A stretch of DNA of 64,000 nucleotides from Cohnella sp. GbtcB17 (GCF_019091135.1 NZ_JAGXJW010000027.1:1-64000); one strand, 5' to 3'. Shown: positions 35,216 through 44,919, counted from the first letter of the stretch. Program-made: numbers and translations. The notes: generated by a model not told the origin, from the sequence alone.

Positions 35216-36256
35216 TTAACCCCTTCCGTCTCCATCGGTCGCCTGCGCGAATTTGGGCAGCGCGACCTTGATGCGCGTGCCCGCGCCGGGCTTGGTCGCG
35301 ATCTCGACGTCGCCGCCCAGCTGGATCGCGCGTTCGCGCATCGTCGTCAGCCCGTAAGAGCCTGCCTTGACCTGGTCCGCGCTGAAACCTTCGCCGTCGT
35401 CGTCGATCGACAACAGCACCTGCCTGTCCGTCTCCCCCAGCACGAGCCTGACTTCGTCCGCGCCCGAATGCTTCATCACGTTGGCCATCGCTTCCTGAAT
35501 GATCAGGAAGAGCTGATGCTCCATCGCCGGCGGCAGCGCAGCGGATACGCGCACGTCGAGCGTCCCCTGCATGCCGTTCTGCCGGCAGTAGTCCGGGAAC
35601 CAGCGGTCGAGCGCCTCCGGCAGCGTCCTGCCCTGCAGCTCCAGCGGCCGCAATTGCGCGATCAAGCCGCGCATCTGGCGCTGCGCGGCCTTGGACATCT
35701 CGATGAGCTGCTGCATGACGCGGCCGGCATGCTCCGGATTTTTGTCCACGAGCGCCGGCAGCGCGGACGCGCTCATATGGATCGCGAACAGCTGCTGGCT
35801 CACCGTATCGTGCAGATCCCGGGCCAGCCGCCTGCGCTCCTCGAGCACCGCTTCCTCCACGGTGGCGGCCTTGCCCATCACTTCCTTCTCGCCGAGCTGC
35901 TGCAGCAGGCGGAGCCGTTCGGCCAGCCCTTGCTGCAGCCGGTTGAATTCGCGGTACGCGCCCGCGAAGGCATCGGCGCGCTCCTCGGGAAGACGCGCCT
36001 TCCAGTTGCCGGCCGCCGATTGCTTGAGCGCCTCCTGCAGCGCATCGATCCGGCTCTGATATCTCCGGCCGCGGAAGTAGGCGCCGACGATCCGCACGAC
36101 GATCAGAAGCGGGATCAGCCTGTAAATCGCCGCGCCCGCTGGCAGCGCCTTGATATGGGGACGCCACAGGCCGTAGATAATCGCCAGCGCGACCGCGCCT
36201 GAGATCGCCGCGTAGAATGCCCATTCCCACTTGATGTTTCTTAGCAGCTTCGGCAT
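35216..36256 (-). CDS. liaS: LiaS-like sensor histidine kinase
   Basis: 346 residues. Two membrane helices (~12-30 and ~44-60) with very little outside, a HAMP-like linker, HisKA_3 with His149 in ARDLHDTVSQQLFAIH, and an HATPase domain (EAMANVMKHSGA, DDDGEGF, GLTTMRERA). This intramembrane-sensing layout is that of LiaS/VraS. Six bases separate it from liaF and six from liaR, so the three form an operon. Confidence 0.9.
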   Translation of the reverse strand: MPKLLRNIKWEWAFYAAISGAVALAIIYGLWRPHIKALPAGAAIYRLIPLLIVVRIVGAYFRGRRYQSRIDALQEALKQSAAGNWKARLPEERADAFAGAYREFNRLQQGLAERLRLLQQLGEKEVMGKAATVEEAVLEERRRLARDLHDTVSQQLFAIHMSASALPALVDKNPEHAGRVMQQLIEMSKAAQRQMRGLIAQLRPLELQGRTLPEALDRWFPDYCRQNGMQGTLDVRVSAALPPAMEHQLFLIIQEAMANVMKHSGADEVRLVLGETDRQVLLSIDDDGEGFSADQVKAGSYGLTTMRERAIQLGGDVEIATKPGAGTRIKVALPKFAQATDGDGRG

Positions 36257-36262
36257 CCCGCC

Positions 36263-37450
36263 TTAACCTACCTTCGTCACGCGCACGTCGCCAATAAAAC
36301 AGCTGACGATGAGCACCACTTGTTTGTCCGTATCCTGGAACCCGGGCGTCTCGGCGGACATCTGATTAAACAAGCCGCCGCGCTTCTGCTCCAGCACCTT
36401 CACGTCCCCGATCAGACAGCTTGAGACGACGCGGATGCCGACGCTGTGATCGCCGGGCACGTAAGCCTTGACGTCACCGATGAATGCCGATACGTAGATG
36501 CGGGTCTCGCCGACCGGAATATGGGCCCGCGTCAGATCGATCGTCGTGTCGCCGATAAAATGGGAGATGCTCATCGGTTGAAGCTCCCACATCTCCTGTC
36601 CGATATGCACGTCGCCGATAAAGCGGCTGTGATCGATCCGGGAGCCCCGCATCGAATGGCCGGGCGGCCGATGGTATTCCTTCCACATCCGGTGGGTCTC
36701 GCTGCCCGAATCGTAGCTGTCGTAATCGTATTGCCCCTGCCGATCGTGACGATCCCGCACCTTGGCGCGATGGCGATCATGACGCTCGCGCTGCTTGGCG
36801 TGAATTCGCTCGACCCGCTCCTGCATCCGCTCATGGAAGCGGTCGATCCTCTCCTGGCGCCGCTCCATGCGCCCGCTCAGACGATCCGCGGGATCCCAGC
36901 CGCGATCCCGGGTACGTCCTGCCTCCGGCTCCGCCGTACGCCCCTCGTCCGGGTGCGGCTCCTCGTGAACCGGATCTTCGGCAAAAGCGTTCGGGCTGTC
37001 GTACGGCTGCGGCGGAGGAGGCGGCGGCAGCGGAGCCTCGAACGGCTTCGGAGCGGGCGGAGGCGTCACCTCGTTCCATCCGCTTTCCTCCCACTTCCTC
37101 TTCGTCCGTCCGCAGCCGCTTCCTCTGAACACCATGTTAAGCCCCGCCACGATGAGCGCCGCGGGAATCGCGAATCGGATCAGGTCCCCGAACTCCCAAT
37201 TCAGCCAGCCCAGGTTCCGCCCGAGGAAAAACAGGCCGATCAGCACGACGATCGCATTCCAGCCAAAATTGTTCCGCTGTTGAATGAGCATCCCCTGGAT
37301 GCCGAACAAGATGATAAACGCGGGCCAAAAGGTCGAGAATAAATAACCGATGTCGAGATCGATGACCCCGCTCTGGTTCAACAGAAAAACCAGGCCGCCC
37401 CCGATCAATATAACGCCCCAAAAAATGCGATGAAGCACGGACTGCTGCAT
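36263..37450 (-). CDS. liaF: LiaF-like membrane regulator of the envelope stress system
   Basis: 395 residues. Four hydrophobic segments in the first ~105 residues (DUF5668-like), a Pro-rich stretch, a long charged Arg/His/Asp/Glu linker (~205-270, e.g. RMQERVERIHAKQRERHDR), and a C-terminal beta-repeat domain in which FIGDV/LIGDV recurs six times (SRFIGDVHIG, SHFIGDTTID, SAFIGDVKAY, SCLIGDVKV, SCFIGDVRV), typical of LiaF. In Bacillus LiaF inhibits LiaRS without stress. The linker is much longer than in Bacillus LiaF. ATG 37450 has GGAGG seven bases upstream; the frame further upstream is ignored. First gene of the operon. Confidence 0.85.
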   Translation of the reverse strand: MQQSVLHRIFWGVILIGGGLVFLLNQSGVIDLDIGYLFSTFWPAFIILFGIQGMLIQQRNNFGWNAIVVLIGLFFLGRNLGWLNWEFGDLIRFAIPAALIVAGLNMVFRGSGCGRTKRKWEESGWNEVTPPPAPKPFEAPLPPPPPPQPYDSPNAFAEDPVHEEPHPDEGRTAEPEAGRTRDRGWDPADRLSGRMERRQERIDRFHERMQERVERIHAKQRERHDRHRAKVRDRHDRQGQYDYDSYDSGSETHRMWKEYHRPPGHSMRGSRIDHSRFIGDVHIGQEMWELQPMSISHFIGDTTIDLTRAHIPVGETRIYVSAFIGDVKAYVPGDHSVGIRVVSSCLIGDVKVLEQKRGGLFNQMSAETPGFQDTDKQVVLIVSCFIGDVRVTKVG

Positions 37451-37537
37451 AGGGGTTCCTCCGTTTTTCTGTGCGACATAGATTCCGATGAATTCATTAT
37501 AAAGGAATGTTCGGGCGCTTCCATAGCGGCGCGGGAA

Positions 37538-37572
37538 GGAACTTGCCTCGGTCTCGGGACGGAGCAAGTTCC
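37538..37572. promoter_or_regulatory. Inverted repeat between liaF and the ammonium transporter
   Basis: Perfect 9-bp arms GGAACTTGC (37538-37546) and GCAAGTTCC (37564-37572), 17-base spacer. It lies about 90 bases upstream of liaF and just upstream of the GlnR box of the divergent gene. Could be an operator for LiaR or another regulator; owner unknown. Confidence 0.45.
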
Positions 37573-37586
37573 CGGACCGTCAACAA

Positions 37587-37603
37587 TGTTATTTTTCATA
37601 ACA
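37587..37603. promoter_or_regulatory. GlnR/TnrA-type box of the ammonium transporter gene
   Basis: TGTTATTTTTCATAACA is an exact TGTNA-N7-TNACA palindrome. Its centre is about 51 bases upstream of the predicted transcription start, the position used for TnrA activation of nrgAB in Bacillus. Confidence 0.8.
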
Positions 37604-37610
37604 TGTTTTG

Positions 37611-37639
37611 TTGACATATATGACTTCTAAATATATAAT
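37611..37639 (+). promoter_or_regulatory. Consensus promoter of the ammonium transporter gene
   Basis: TTGACA (37611-37616), 17-bp spacer, TATAAT (37634-37639): full consensus for the housekeeping sigma factor. Confidence 0.85.
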
Positions 37640-37705
37640 TTGGTCGTATTTTTATTCGTTTTGTAGGTAAACGACAAAAAATCGAATCGTTGTGGGGGAA
37701 GTTGA

Positions 37706-38986
37706 ATGACGTTGGAGACGCTCTCCAGCGGCGTCGATACGATCTGGGTCGTATTGACCGCCGCGATGATCTTATTGATGGAAGGCGGCTTCGCGCTGCT
37801 CGAAGCAGGCTTCGTCCGGCAAAAGAACGCGGTCAGCATTATTATGAAGGTATTCGTTGACATCTCGTTCGGCGCCCTGCTGTTCTACGTCGTCGGCTTC
37901 GCGCTGATGTACGGCAAGGATGCGGGCGGATGGATCGGCATCTCGGGCTTCGCCATGAAGGGCGATCTGTCCCATCTGAGCCTGAACATCTCGACCGACA
38001 CCTTCTGGCTGTTCCAGTGCGCCTTCGTCATCGCCGTCATCTCCATCGTATCCGGCGCCGTGGCCGAGCGCATCCACTTCCGCGCCTATATCGTCTACAC
38101 GATCGTCATGACCGGGCTTATCTATCCCATCTCCGGCCACTGGATCTGGTCCTCGGGCGGCTGGCTCGCCAAGCTCGGGATGGTCGACTTCGCCGGGTCC
38201 GCGGCGATCCACGCCCTGGGCGGCTTCGCCGCGCTGGCTGCCGCGCTGTTCCTCGGCCCGCGCATCGGCAGGTTCACCGACGACGGACGCGTCAACATCG
38301 TCCCGCCGTCCAACCTCCCGCTTGCCTCCGTCGGCGCCTTTATCCTCTGGTTCGGCTGGTTCGGCTTCAACTCGGGCAGCACGCTCAGCGCGACGAATCC
38401 GAACATCGGCCATATCGCCGTGACGACAATGCTCGCTTCCGCGGCGGGCAGCGCGGCCTGCATCCTGTTTACGATCCTGCGCTATCAAAAGGCGGATCCG
38501 CCTACCGTCATTAACGGCGCGCTCGCCGGTCTCGTCGGCATCACGGCGGGCTGCGCCTTCGTATCGGACGGTGCGGCCATCCTGATCGGCGCGTTCAGCG
38601 GCATCGCCATGGTGCTGGCGACCGAATGGCTCGAGCGGCGCCGCGTCGACGATCCGGTCGGCGCCTTCGCCGTTCACGGCATTTGCGGCAGCATCGGCAC
38701 GCTGGCCGTCGGGCTGTTCGCCGTGCCGAGCCTGTCCGCGAACGCCGGCTTGTTCTACGGGGGCGGCTGGAAGCTGCTCGGCGTCCAGGCGCTGGGGCTC
38801 GCCGTCGTCGCCGTCTGGGGCTTCGCGCTCACCTGGGGCGCGCTCAAGCTGATCAACGCCTGGCGCCCGGTGCGCGTCTCCCGCGACGAAGAGCTCGTCG
38901 GCCTCGACGTCGGCATTCACGGCGTGCCGGCGTACAGCCAGGAGCACGACTTCCTCGACATCGAGCGGCTGAGGACGGAGCAGTAG
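37706..38986 (+). CDS. amtB: Ammonium transporter (Amt/NrgA family)
   Basis: 426 residues with eleven expected membrane helices. Signature WVVLTAAMILLMEGGFALLEAGFVRQKN at the N-terminus, the twin histidines of the pore in AAIHALGG and FAVHGICG, and WFGWFGFNSGS. It conducts ammonium/ammonia across the membrane under nitrogen limitation. GGGGGAA precedes the ATG. No glnK/nrgB-type PII gene follows; a strong terminator does. Control by GlnR or TnrA is indicated by the upstream box. Confidence 0.95.
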   Translation: MTLETLSSGVDTIWVVLTAAMILLMEGGFALLEAGFVRQKNAVSIIMKVFVDISFGALLFYVVGFALMYGKDAGGWIGISGFAMKGDLSHLSLNISTDTFWLFQCAFVIAVISIVSGAVAERIHFRAYIVYTIVMTGLIYPISGHWIWSSGGWLAKLGMVDFAGSAAIHALGGFAALAAALFLGPRIGRFTDDGRVNIVPPSNLPLASVGAFILWFGWFGFNSGSTLSATNPNIGHIAVTTMLASAAGSAACILFTILRYQKADPPTVINGALAGLVGITAGCAFVSDGAAILIGAFSGIAMVLATEWLERRRVDDPVGAFAVHGICGSIGTLAVGLFAVPSLSANAGLFYGGGWKLLGVQALGLAVVAVWGFALTWGALKLINAWRPVRVSRDEELVGLDVGIHGVPAYSQEHDFLDIERLRTEQ

Positions 38987-39034
38987 CCCGCCGGTACAAA
39001 TCATGCAGCTGCACCAGATTCATCGAATACGTAC

Positions 39035-39074
39035 AAAAAGCCGATTCCGGACGCTTCCGGAATCGGCTTTTTTT
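39035..39074. terminator. Bidirectional terminator between amtB and the GH2 gene
   Basis: AAAAAGCCGATTCCGGA pairs with TCCGGAATCGGCTTTTT, 17 bp, with T7 on the plus and A-rich flank on the other side. Confidence 0.9.
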
Positions 39075-39150
39075 CGTTAGGCGATCGCCTCGTATGTCGG
39101 CCCGGCTCCCGGTTCCCGGTTCCCGACCGCTGGCCGCAGGCCGAATCCGT

Positions 39151-40911
39151 TCAGGACCGGTTAATCTCCCGGATCCGCTCCAGCGGAATTTTCGGCATGC
39201 GGTCCTCGGTCAGCAGTCCGTTGATCTCCTGCTGCACGTCGGTCACCTGTGTATAGCAGTAGCCGCAGATGCCTTCGACGCTGCGGATCGCGCGCGTCAG
39301 ACCCTCGAAGCGCGCGATGAACGCTTCCTCCGAATCGACCTGGCGGCCGTAGCCCCAGCCTTGGTCCGAGCGGAATGCAATCCCGCCGAATTCGGTGATC
39401 ATGATCGGCTGCCCCCGATAGCCGTAGCCCTCCGCGAAGGCATACTTCCAATGGTTGCAGGTCGTGTCGTTGCCCGCGATCGCCTCGAGATCCGCATACC
39501 GCTTCAGAAATTCGTCACCGGTCTCTACATAGTCGTGCAGCGTCACGATATCCGACACCGTATGCTCCCAGCCGTCGTTCGCGATGACCGGACGGCACGG
39601 ATCGATCGCCTTGGTCAGATGATAAATGCCCTCCGTGAACTTCTGCTGGCTGCGATCGCGGAGAATGGCGGAGACGCCCCACGATTCGTTGAACGGCACC
39701 CAGGCGACGATGCTCGGATGATTGTACTGCTGACGGACGATTTCCAGCCATTCTCTTGAAAACGTCTCGACCGCCCGGTCATGGAACTCGAACGTCGCCG
39801 CCATCTCCGACCAGACGAGCAGCCCCTTCACGTCGCACCAGTAAAGGAAGCGGGCGTCCTCGATTTTCATATGCTTGCGCACGCCGTTGTAGCCCATCTC
39901 CATCACCTTGTCGATGTCTTCGACGAGCGCTTCCTCGCTCGGCGGCGTCAGATGACTTTCCGTCCAGTAGCCTTGATCGAGAATCAGGCGCTGATAGTAG
40001 GGGACGTTGTTCAGCAGCACTTTGTTTTTGTCGATCGAAATTTTTCGCATGCCGAAGTAAGACCCGACGCGATCCACTTCAGCGCCGTCCTCGTACAGCA
40101 CGAATTCGACATCGTACAGGTTCGGCTGCTCCGGCGACCACCAGCTCTTTTTCCAAGGACCGTTCGCTTCATGCACGAGATCGACCTCGACCGACAGGCA
40201 GGGACGATCGATATCGAGACCGACCCGCTTCACCGGCTTGTCCTTCAACGTGACGTTCGCTTCCAGTCGGAGCCCGCTCGCCCCCTCCGTTCCGGCCACC
40301 TCGTAGTCGAAGCGGACCCGATTGCGGTCGATGTCCGGCGTAATCTTGACGCGCTCGAGCCGCCGCTCTGCCGCAAATTCGAGCCATACCGTCTGCCAGA
40401 TGCCCGTCGTCTGCACGTAGAAGCACTCGAAGTTGTCCTTCGTCCAGCGCTGCTTGCCCCGCGGCTGCGTGCAGCTGTCGCTGTCCTCGGCTTTGATCGT
40501 AATCGTGTTGTCGGCGCCGAACGCCACATACGGCGTGATATCGAAGCTGAAGGCCGCATAGCCGCCCTGGTGGGCGCCGGCCATCGACCCGTTCACCCAC
40601 ACCTTGGCGATATAATCGACCGCCTGGAGATGCAGCAGCACCCGCTTGCCCTCGGCTTCCTTCGGGATCGGCATGGACCGGCTGTACCAGACGTGCGGAT
40701 GAAACGCTTCGTCGCCGATTCCGCTCGCCTGCGTCTCGTACGTGAACGGGACGTTAATCGAATGCGTGCCCTCGAACGTCTCCTGCCATCGCCCGCTTTC
40801 ACCTGCGTTATCGTCATCAAAGCGGAAGGCCCATCGGCCGTTCAGGCTCTGCCAGCCGTCGCGAACGAACTGCGGCCTCGGGTAGTCCTTGATATAAAAT
40901 TTGGTCGTCAT
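39151..40911 (-). CDS. Glycoside hydrolase family 2 protein
   Basis: 586 residues. N-terminal sugar-binding jelly roll (LNGRWAFRFDDD, HVWYSRSMPIP, VDYIAKVWVNG), an immunoglobulin-like middle domain (~185-290) and a TIM barrel with acid/base Glu409 in WVPFNESWG and nucleophile Glu507 in MITEFGG. The family includes beta-galactosidases, glucuronidases and mannosidases; the exact substrate is not clear. No signal peptide, so it acts on imported oligosaccharides. It overlaps the GH51 gene by ATGA, making it the last gene of the uptake operon. Confidence 0.9.
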   Translation of the reverse strand: MTTKFYIKDYPRPQFVRDGWQSLNGRWAFRFDDDNAGESGRWQETFEGTHSINVPFTYETQASGIGDEAFHPHVWYSRSMPIPKEAEGKRVLLHLQAVDYIAKVWVNGSMAGAHQGGYAAFSFDITPYVAFGADNTITIKAEDSDSCTQPRGKQRWTKDNFECFYVQTTGIWQTVWLEFAAERRLERVKITPDIDRNRVRFDYEVAGTEGASGLRLEANVTLKDKPVKRVGLDIDRPCLSVEVDLVHEANGPWKKSWWSPEQPNLYDVEFVLYEDGAEVDRVGSYFGMRKISIDKNKVLLNNVPYYQRLILDQGYWTESHLTPPSEEALVEDIDKVMEMGYNGVRKHMKIEDARFLYWCDVKGLLVWSEMAATFEFHDRAVETFSREWLEIVRQQYNHPSIVAWVPFNESWGVSAILRDRSQQKFTEGIYHLTKAIDPCRPVIANDGWEHTVSDIVTLHDYVETGDEFLKRYADLEAIAGNDTTCNHWKYAFAEGYGYRGQPIMITEFGGIAFRSDQGWGYGRQVDSEEAFIARFEGLTRAIRSVEGICGYCYTQVTDVQQEINGLLTEDRMPKIPLERIREINRS

Positions 40912-42956
40912 TCGGCACCTTCTCCTTTTCTCCCCGCTCCTTCGCCACTGGCCGCAATCTTAAGCGCGTACACCGAAGACGGACGAAGCGGATACCCGCT
41001 CCGCCATTCGGCGGCGGATACGGACCGGGTCGTACAAGCGATGTTCGCCGGCTCGAATACGGAGTTAATCGCGTCCGCCGAATCGCCCGTGATCTCGTGA
41101 AGCTCGGTCGCATCCGATGCCGCGAAGCCGTCCAAGCGAATCTCCGCCCTGACCTCTTCCAGGCTGCGATTCACGATAAATACGGTAACGACGCTGCCGT
41201 CCTCGTTCGCGCACGCCGCGACGTCCAGATCGGGCAGCGCGTCCAGCGCGAAGGGGGCCGGCTTGGCGGAGGCGACGGAGAAGCTGCCGCACGCCGTGTC
41301 GACCGGCAGCATGCGGCTGATGCCGCTGCCCGCATATAGCTTCAACACTTCATACGTCGGCGTGGCGTATACGGTCAGGGGCAGCCCGCTCCAGCCCGCT
41401 TCCTTGCCGCAGTATTGATCGGCATAATAATCGCCGACGCGAATGCAGCCGCCGAGCCAGCCGTTCACGAGGTCGGAGAAGCTGCCGATCTGCACCAGAT
41501 CGCTCGATCGCAGCATCTCGTTCAGGTTGGCGGCATTGGCGACCGCCGCGCCGAGCGTATGCTCGTCGGGCAAGCCTTTGCGGATCGTATTCGGATAATA
41601 CATCGTGTTGTATTCGGTAATCGCCAGCTTGATATGGCCGTGCTTCGGATTTACGGCGAGCTCCGCCGCCGTCCGCGCGAGATCGGACCGCGTCCATTCC
41701 GAATAGGCCGCCATCGCCTTGTACCGCTCTTCCGCCGGCGTCTCCCGGTTCATGCCGAAGCGTCCGTAGCCGTGATACAGATGCAGCGTCAAATAGTCGA
41801 TGGACTCGCCCGCGATGTCGAGCACGGCCCGGTTCCAGTCCTGGTCGGTATGGCCGCAGGCGAGCAGCGCCAGCGACGGATCCGCGGCCTTCATCGCCTG
41901 GGCGAAGGCGACGCAGCGCTCGCCGAATTGTTCGGCGGTGCAGGTGCCGACCTGCCACTGCCCCCATACTTCGTTGCCGATCTCCCAATAGCGGACGCCG
42001 TAGGGCTCGGGATGTCCGTTGGCCGCCCGCAGGGCGCCCATCGGCGTGTCGATCCCGCCGTTGCAGTATTCGACCCACTGCGCGGCTTCCTCCGGCGTGC
42101 CGGAGCCGTCGTTCACGCAGATCAGAGGCTCTACCCCAAGCTCCCTGCATAAAGCGATAAATTCGTCGGTGCCGAAGTATTTGCTCGTCCAGCCGCCCCA
42201 CGCCTCGTTGTACATGACGGGCCGCTCGAGTACGGGACCTATGCCGTGCTCCCAGTGATAGGCGCTGATGTAGTTGCCGGCGAGCCTCATCATGCCCGCG
42301 TTCAGGTCGCGCGTCATCTCGACGACCTCGCGCTTCACGATGCCGACGCTGTCCTCGGGCAGCAGGGACACATGATCGATCCACAGCATGCCGGTGGACA
42401 CGTGATCGATCCACCTCGGGTGCGAGGCCGGTACGTACACGCGGAGCTCCGCGTCGGCGCAGGCGCGCGAGATCGGCAGCCGAGCTTCGTATTCGCGCCA
42501 GTTGTGGCCGGTCAGGTCGATTCGGACGCTCCCGAGCGACGCCTCCGTACGGCGGTCGACCGCCTCGACGAGCAGGTGGCGCAGCTCGACCGAGGCGCGC
42601 GCCACCAGCTTGACCGCGTATGTCGACGGCCCCTTGAGCGCCGCCCGCTGCGCGATGCCGGCATAGGCCTCGTCGTCGCTCAGCAGACGAATGCGCTGGG
42701 CGCGTCCCGAATGCCGCTGAGCGGGCGCCTCAAGGGCGTACTCCGTGTTTTTCCCGTTCGTATAGGCGCGCCATTGTCCGGATACCGCCCGCCTCCCCTC
42801 CGCCTCGCTCTCGAAGTCCATATCCTTCAGCGGGAAGGCGAGCATCGCGTCCATGTGATCGCGTATGTCCTCGACGAAATGTCCGAACAAATAAGGGTTG
42901 ACCGTATGGTCGCTCGGTCGGCTGCAGTCGATCGATATCGTTGCGTTCTTTTTCAA
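40908..42956 (-). CDS. GH51-like alpha-L-arabinofuranosidase
   Basis: 682 residues. N-terminal family start SRPSDHTVNPYLFGHFVEDI, a carbohydrate-binding-like insertion (~60-200), and the catalytic barrel with acid/base Glu329 in YWEIGNEVWG and nucleophile Glu448 in LAITEYNTMYYP; C-terminal beta-domain. Removes arabinofuranosyl residues from oligosaccharides. No signal peptide. Start is TTG, with TGGAGG seven bases upstream. It follows the permease genes and is translationally coupled to the GH2 gene. Confidence 0.85.
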   Translation of the reverse strand: MKKNATISIDCSRPSDHTVNPYLFGHFVEDIRDHMDAMLAFPLKDMDFESEAEGRRAVSGQWRAYTNGKNTEYALEAPAQRHSGRAQRIRLLSDDEAYAGIAQRAALKGPSTYAVKLVARASVELRHLLVEAVDRRTEASLGSVRIDLTGHNWREYEARLPISRACADAELRVYVPASHPRWIDHVSTGMLWIDHVSLLPEDSVGIVKREVVEMTRDLNAGMMRLAGNYISAYHWEHGIGPVLERPVMYNEAWGGWTSKYFGTDEFIALCRELGVEPLICVNDGSGTPEEAAQWVEYCNGGIDTPMGALRAANGHPEPYGVRYWEIGNEVWGQWQVGTCTAEQFGERCVAFAQAMKAADPSLALLACGHTDQDWNRAVLDIAGESIDYLTLHLYHGYGRFGMNRETPAEERYKAMAAYSEWTRSDLARTAAELAVNPKHGHIKLAITEYNTMYYPNTIRKGLPDEHTLGAAVANAANLNEMLRSSDLVQIGSFSDLVNGWLGGCIRVGDYYADQYCGKEAGWSGLPLTVYATPTYEVLKLYAGSGISRMLPVDTACGSFSVASAKPAPFALDALPDLDVAACANEDGSVVTVFIVNRSLEEVRAEIRLDGFAASDATELHEITGDSADAINSVFEPANIACTTRSVSAAEWRSGYPLRPSSVYALKIAASGEGAGRKGEGAE

Positions 42957-43017
42957 GGTCGGCCTCCATAGGACGTGTTTAATGGTGATTTACTGATTTT
43001 TCAGTCTTTGATCGTTA

Positions 43018-43911
43018 TCAGCCTTTGATCGATCCGATCATGACGCCTTTGACGAAGTGCCGCTGGACAAAAGGATACATGACGAGCACCGGCAGGCTGG
43101 ATACGATGATGACGGCGTATTTGATGCTCTCGGCGAGCAGAATCTTGTCCTCGATCCCGACGCTCGCGTCCACCGCATCGCTCTGGCTGATCATCAGAAT
43201 CTCGCGCAGCACGAGCTGCAGCGGGTATAGCGATTCCCGGCGAATATAGATAAGCGCGTTAAAAAACGAGTTCCAGTGGCCGACCGCGTAGAACAGCACC
43301 ATGACCGCGAGAATCGGCTTGGACAGGGGCAGGATGATATTCCACAGCAGCCGCCAGTTGGTGCAGCCGTCCATATGGGCGGCCTCCTGCAGCTCCCAGG
43401 GGATGCTGGTCTGAAAGTAAGTGCGCATAACGATGAGATTGTAGGTGGCGATCGCGCCGGGCACGATCAGCGCCCATACCGTGTCGACCATGTGCAGGTT
43501 TTTGACCAGCATGTAAGTCGGGATCAGACCGCCGCTGAAAAACATGGTGAGCGTAATGATCAGCATCAGGAAGCCGCGCCCCGGCAGATCCGGCCTGGAC
43601 AGCGGATAGGCGGCGAGCACCGTCATGATCATATTGATCAGCGTGCCGGCGACGGCGTAAAAAATCGTATTGCGGTAACCGGTCCATATTTCCCCGTTGT
43701 GCAAAATGTTCTCGTAGGCGGCCAGCGTGACCCCCTTGGGCAGCAGCCACACCTCTCCGCCGAGCACCTTGGCCGGATCGCTGAACGACGCGCTGACGAC
43801 GAAGATCAGCGGATACAGCACGACGAGCATGATGAGCACGGCGAGGACGTTCACGACGATGTCGAATACGCGGCCGTCCGATGCGCTTTTAGTTATCGTT
43901 GGCTTGGCCAT
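43018..43911 (-). CDS. Sugar ABC transporter permease (YtcP/LplC type)
   Basis: 297 residues, six membrane helices. The cytoplasmic EAA loop is EAAHMDGCTNWRLLWNIILPLSKP; the C-terminus ends FVQRHFVKGVMIGSIKG, which is typical of LplC/YtcP permeases for oligosaccharides. Works with the permease encoded 15 bases upstream and the lipoprotein. No ATPase gene is present; such systems share a MsmX-type ATPase encoded elsewhere. Confidence 0.93.
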   Translation of the reverse strand: MAKPTITKSASDGRVFDIVVNVLAVLIMLVVLYPLIFVVSASFSDPAKVLGGEVWLLPKGVTLAAYENILHNGEIWTGYRNTIFYAVAGTLINMIMTVLAAYPLSRPDLPGRGFLMLIITLTMFFSGGLIPTYMLVKNLHMVDTVWALIVPGAIATYNLIVMRTYFQTSIPWELQEAAHMDGCTNWRLLWNIILPLSKPILAVMVLFYAVGHWNSFFNALIYIRRESLYPLQLVLREILMISQSDAVDASVGIEDKILLAESIKYAVIIVSSLPVLVMYPFVQRHFVKGVMIGSIKG

Positions 43912-43926
43912 CGGTGGATGTCTCCT

Positions 43927-44889
43927 TTACCATAGACTCGTCTCCGCGGTCTTGCGCGCGAACCGGTTCACGAGCAGCAGCAGCGTCAGATTGATCAGCG
44001 AATTAAACAGCCCGATCGCAGCGGTATAGCTGTATTCGCCCTTGAGAATGCCTGTCGTGTAGACGAAGGTCGAGATGACGTCGCTCGTCTCGAGATTGAG
44101 GTTGTTTTGCATCAGCAAAATTTTCTCGAAGCCGACATCCATGAAGTGGCCGATATCCAATATAAGCAGAATGACGATGACCGGCACGATTCCCGGCAGG
44201 GACACATGCCAGATTCGCCGCAGCCGCGACGCCCCGTCCATCTTCGCCGCCTCGTACAGCTGCGGATTCACCCCGCTGAGCGCAGCGATATAAATAATCG
44301 ATTGCCAGCCCATGTTCTGCCAAATATTCGAACTGATGAAGATCGTCTTGAACCAGCCCGCGGACTCCATAAAGCGAATCGGCTCTCCGCCGAGCCATTC
44401 GATCAGCTTGTTGACGGGTCCGGTGCTCGGGGACAGAAACACGGAGAGAATGCCCACGATGACGACGACCGACATAAAATGCGGAATAAAGGTAATGTTC
44501 TGCAGCCATTTGCTGAACGACTTGCTGCGAAGCTCGTTCACGATCAGCGCCAGCAGGATCGGCACCGGGAACGCGATCAGCAGGGACAACAGGTTGATCG
44601 ACAACGTGTTCCACAGCAATCTTTTAAAATAAAACGATTCGAAAAACCGCTGAAAATGCTCGAGTCCGACCCATTCGCTGCCCATGATGCCCTTGCCCGG
44701 ATTGAAATTTTTGAAGGCGATCTGCAGCCCGTACAACGGTCCGTAGTGAAAAATCAAATACCAGGCGAGTGGCAGCAGAAGCATCAGATACAAATCGTAC
44801 CGTTTGCCGATCCGCCTCAGCAGTCCGCCGCCCTGCCGTTTGCGGCCGACGGGCGCCGCTGCCGGCGCCTTGGCTTGCACGCTCTCCAT
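43927..44889 (-). CDS. Sugar ABC transporter permease (LplB type)
   Basis: 320 residues, six membrane helices, starting with a hydrophilic stretch then YDLYLMLLLPLAWYLIFHYGPLYGLQIAFKNF, the standard LplB beginning. EAA loop: YEAAKMDGASRLRRIWHVSLPGI. Partner of the YtcP-type permease. It follows the binding-protein gene after a 123-base gap containing a large hairpin. Confidence 0.93.
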   Translation of the reverse strand: MESVQAKAPAAAPVGRKRQGGGLLRRIGKRYDLYLMLLLPLAWYLIFHYGPLYGLQIAFKNFNPGKGIMGSEWVGLEHFQRFFESFYFKRLLWNTLSINLLSLLIAFPVPILLALIVNELRSKSFSKWLQNITFIPHFMSVVVIVGILSVFLSPSTGPVNKLIEWLGGEPIRFMESAGWFKTIFISSNIWQNMGWQSIIYIAALSGVNPQLYEAAKMDGASRLRRIWHVSLPGIVPVIVILLILDIGHFMDVGFEKILLMQNNLNLETSDVISTFVYTTGILKGEYSYTAAIGLFNSLINLTLLLLVNRFARKTAETSLW

Positions 44890-44919
44890 GCCAATCTACT
44901 CCTATCCTGAGCGGGAACG

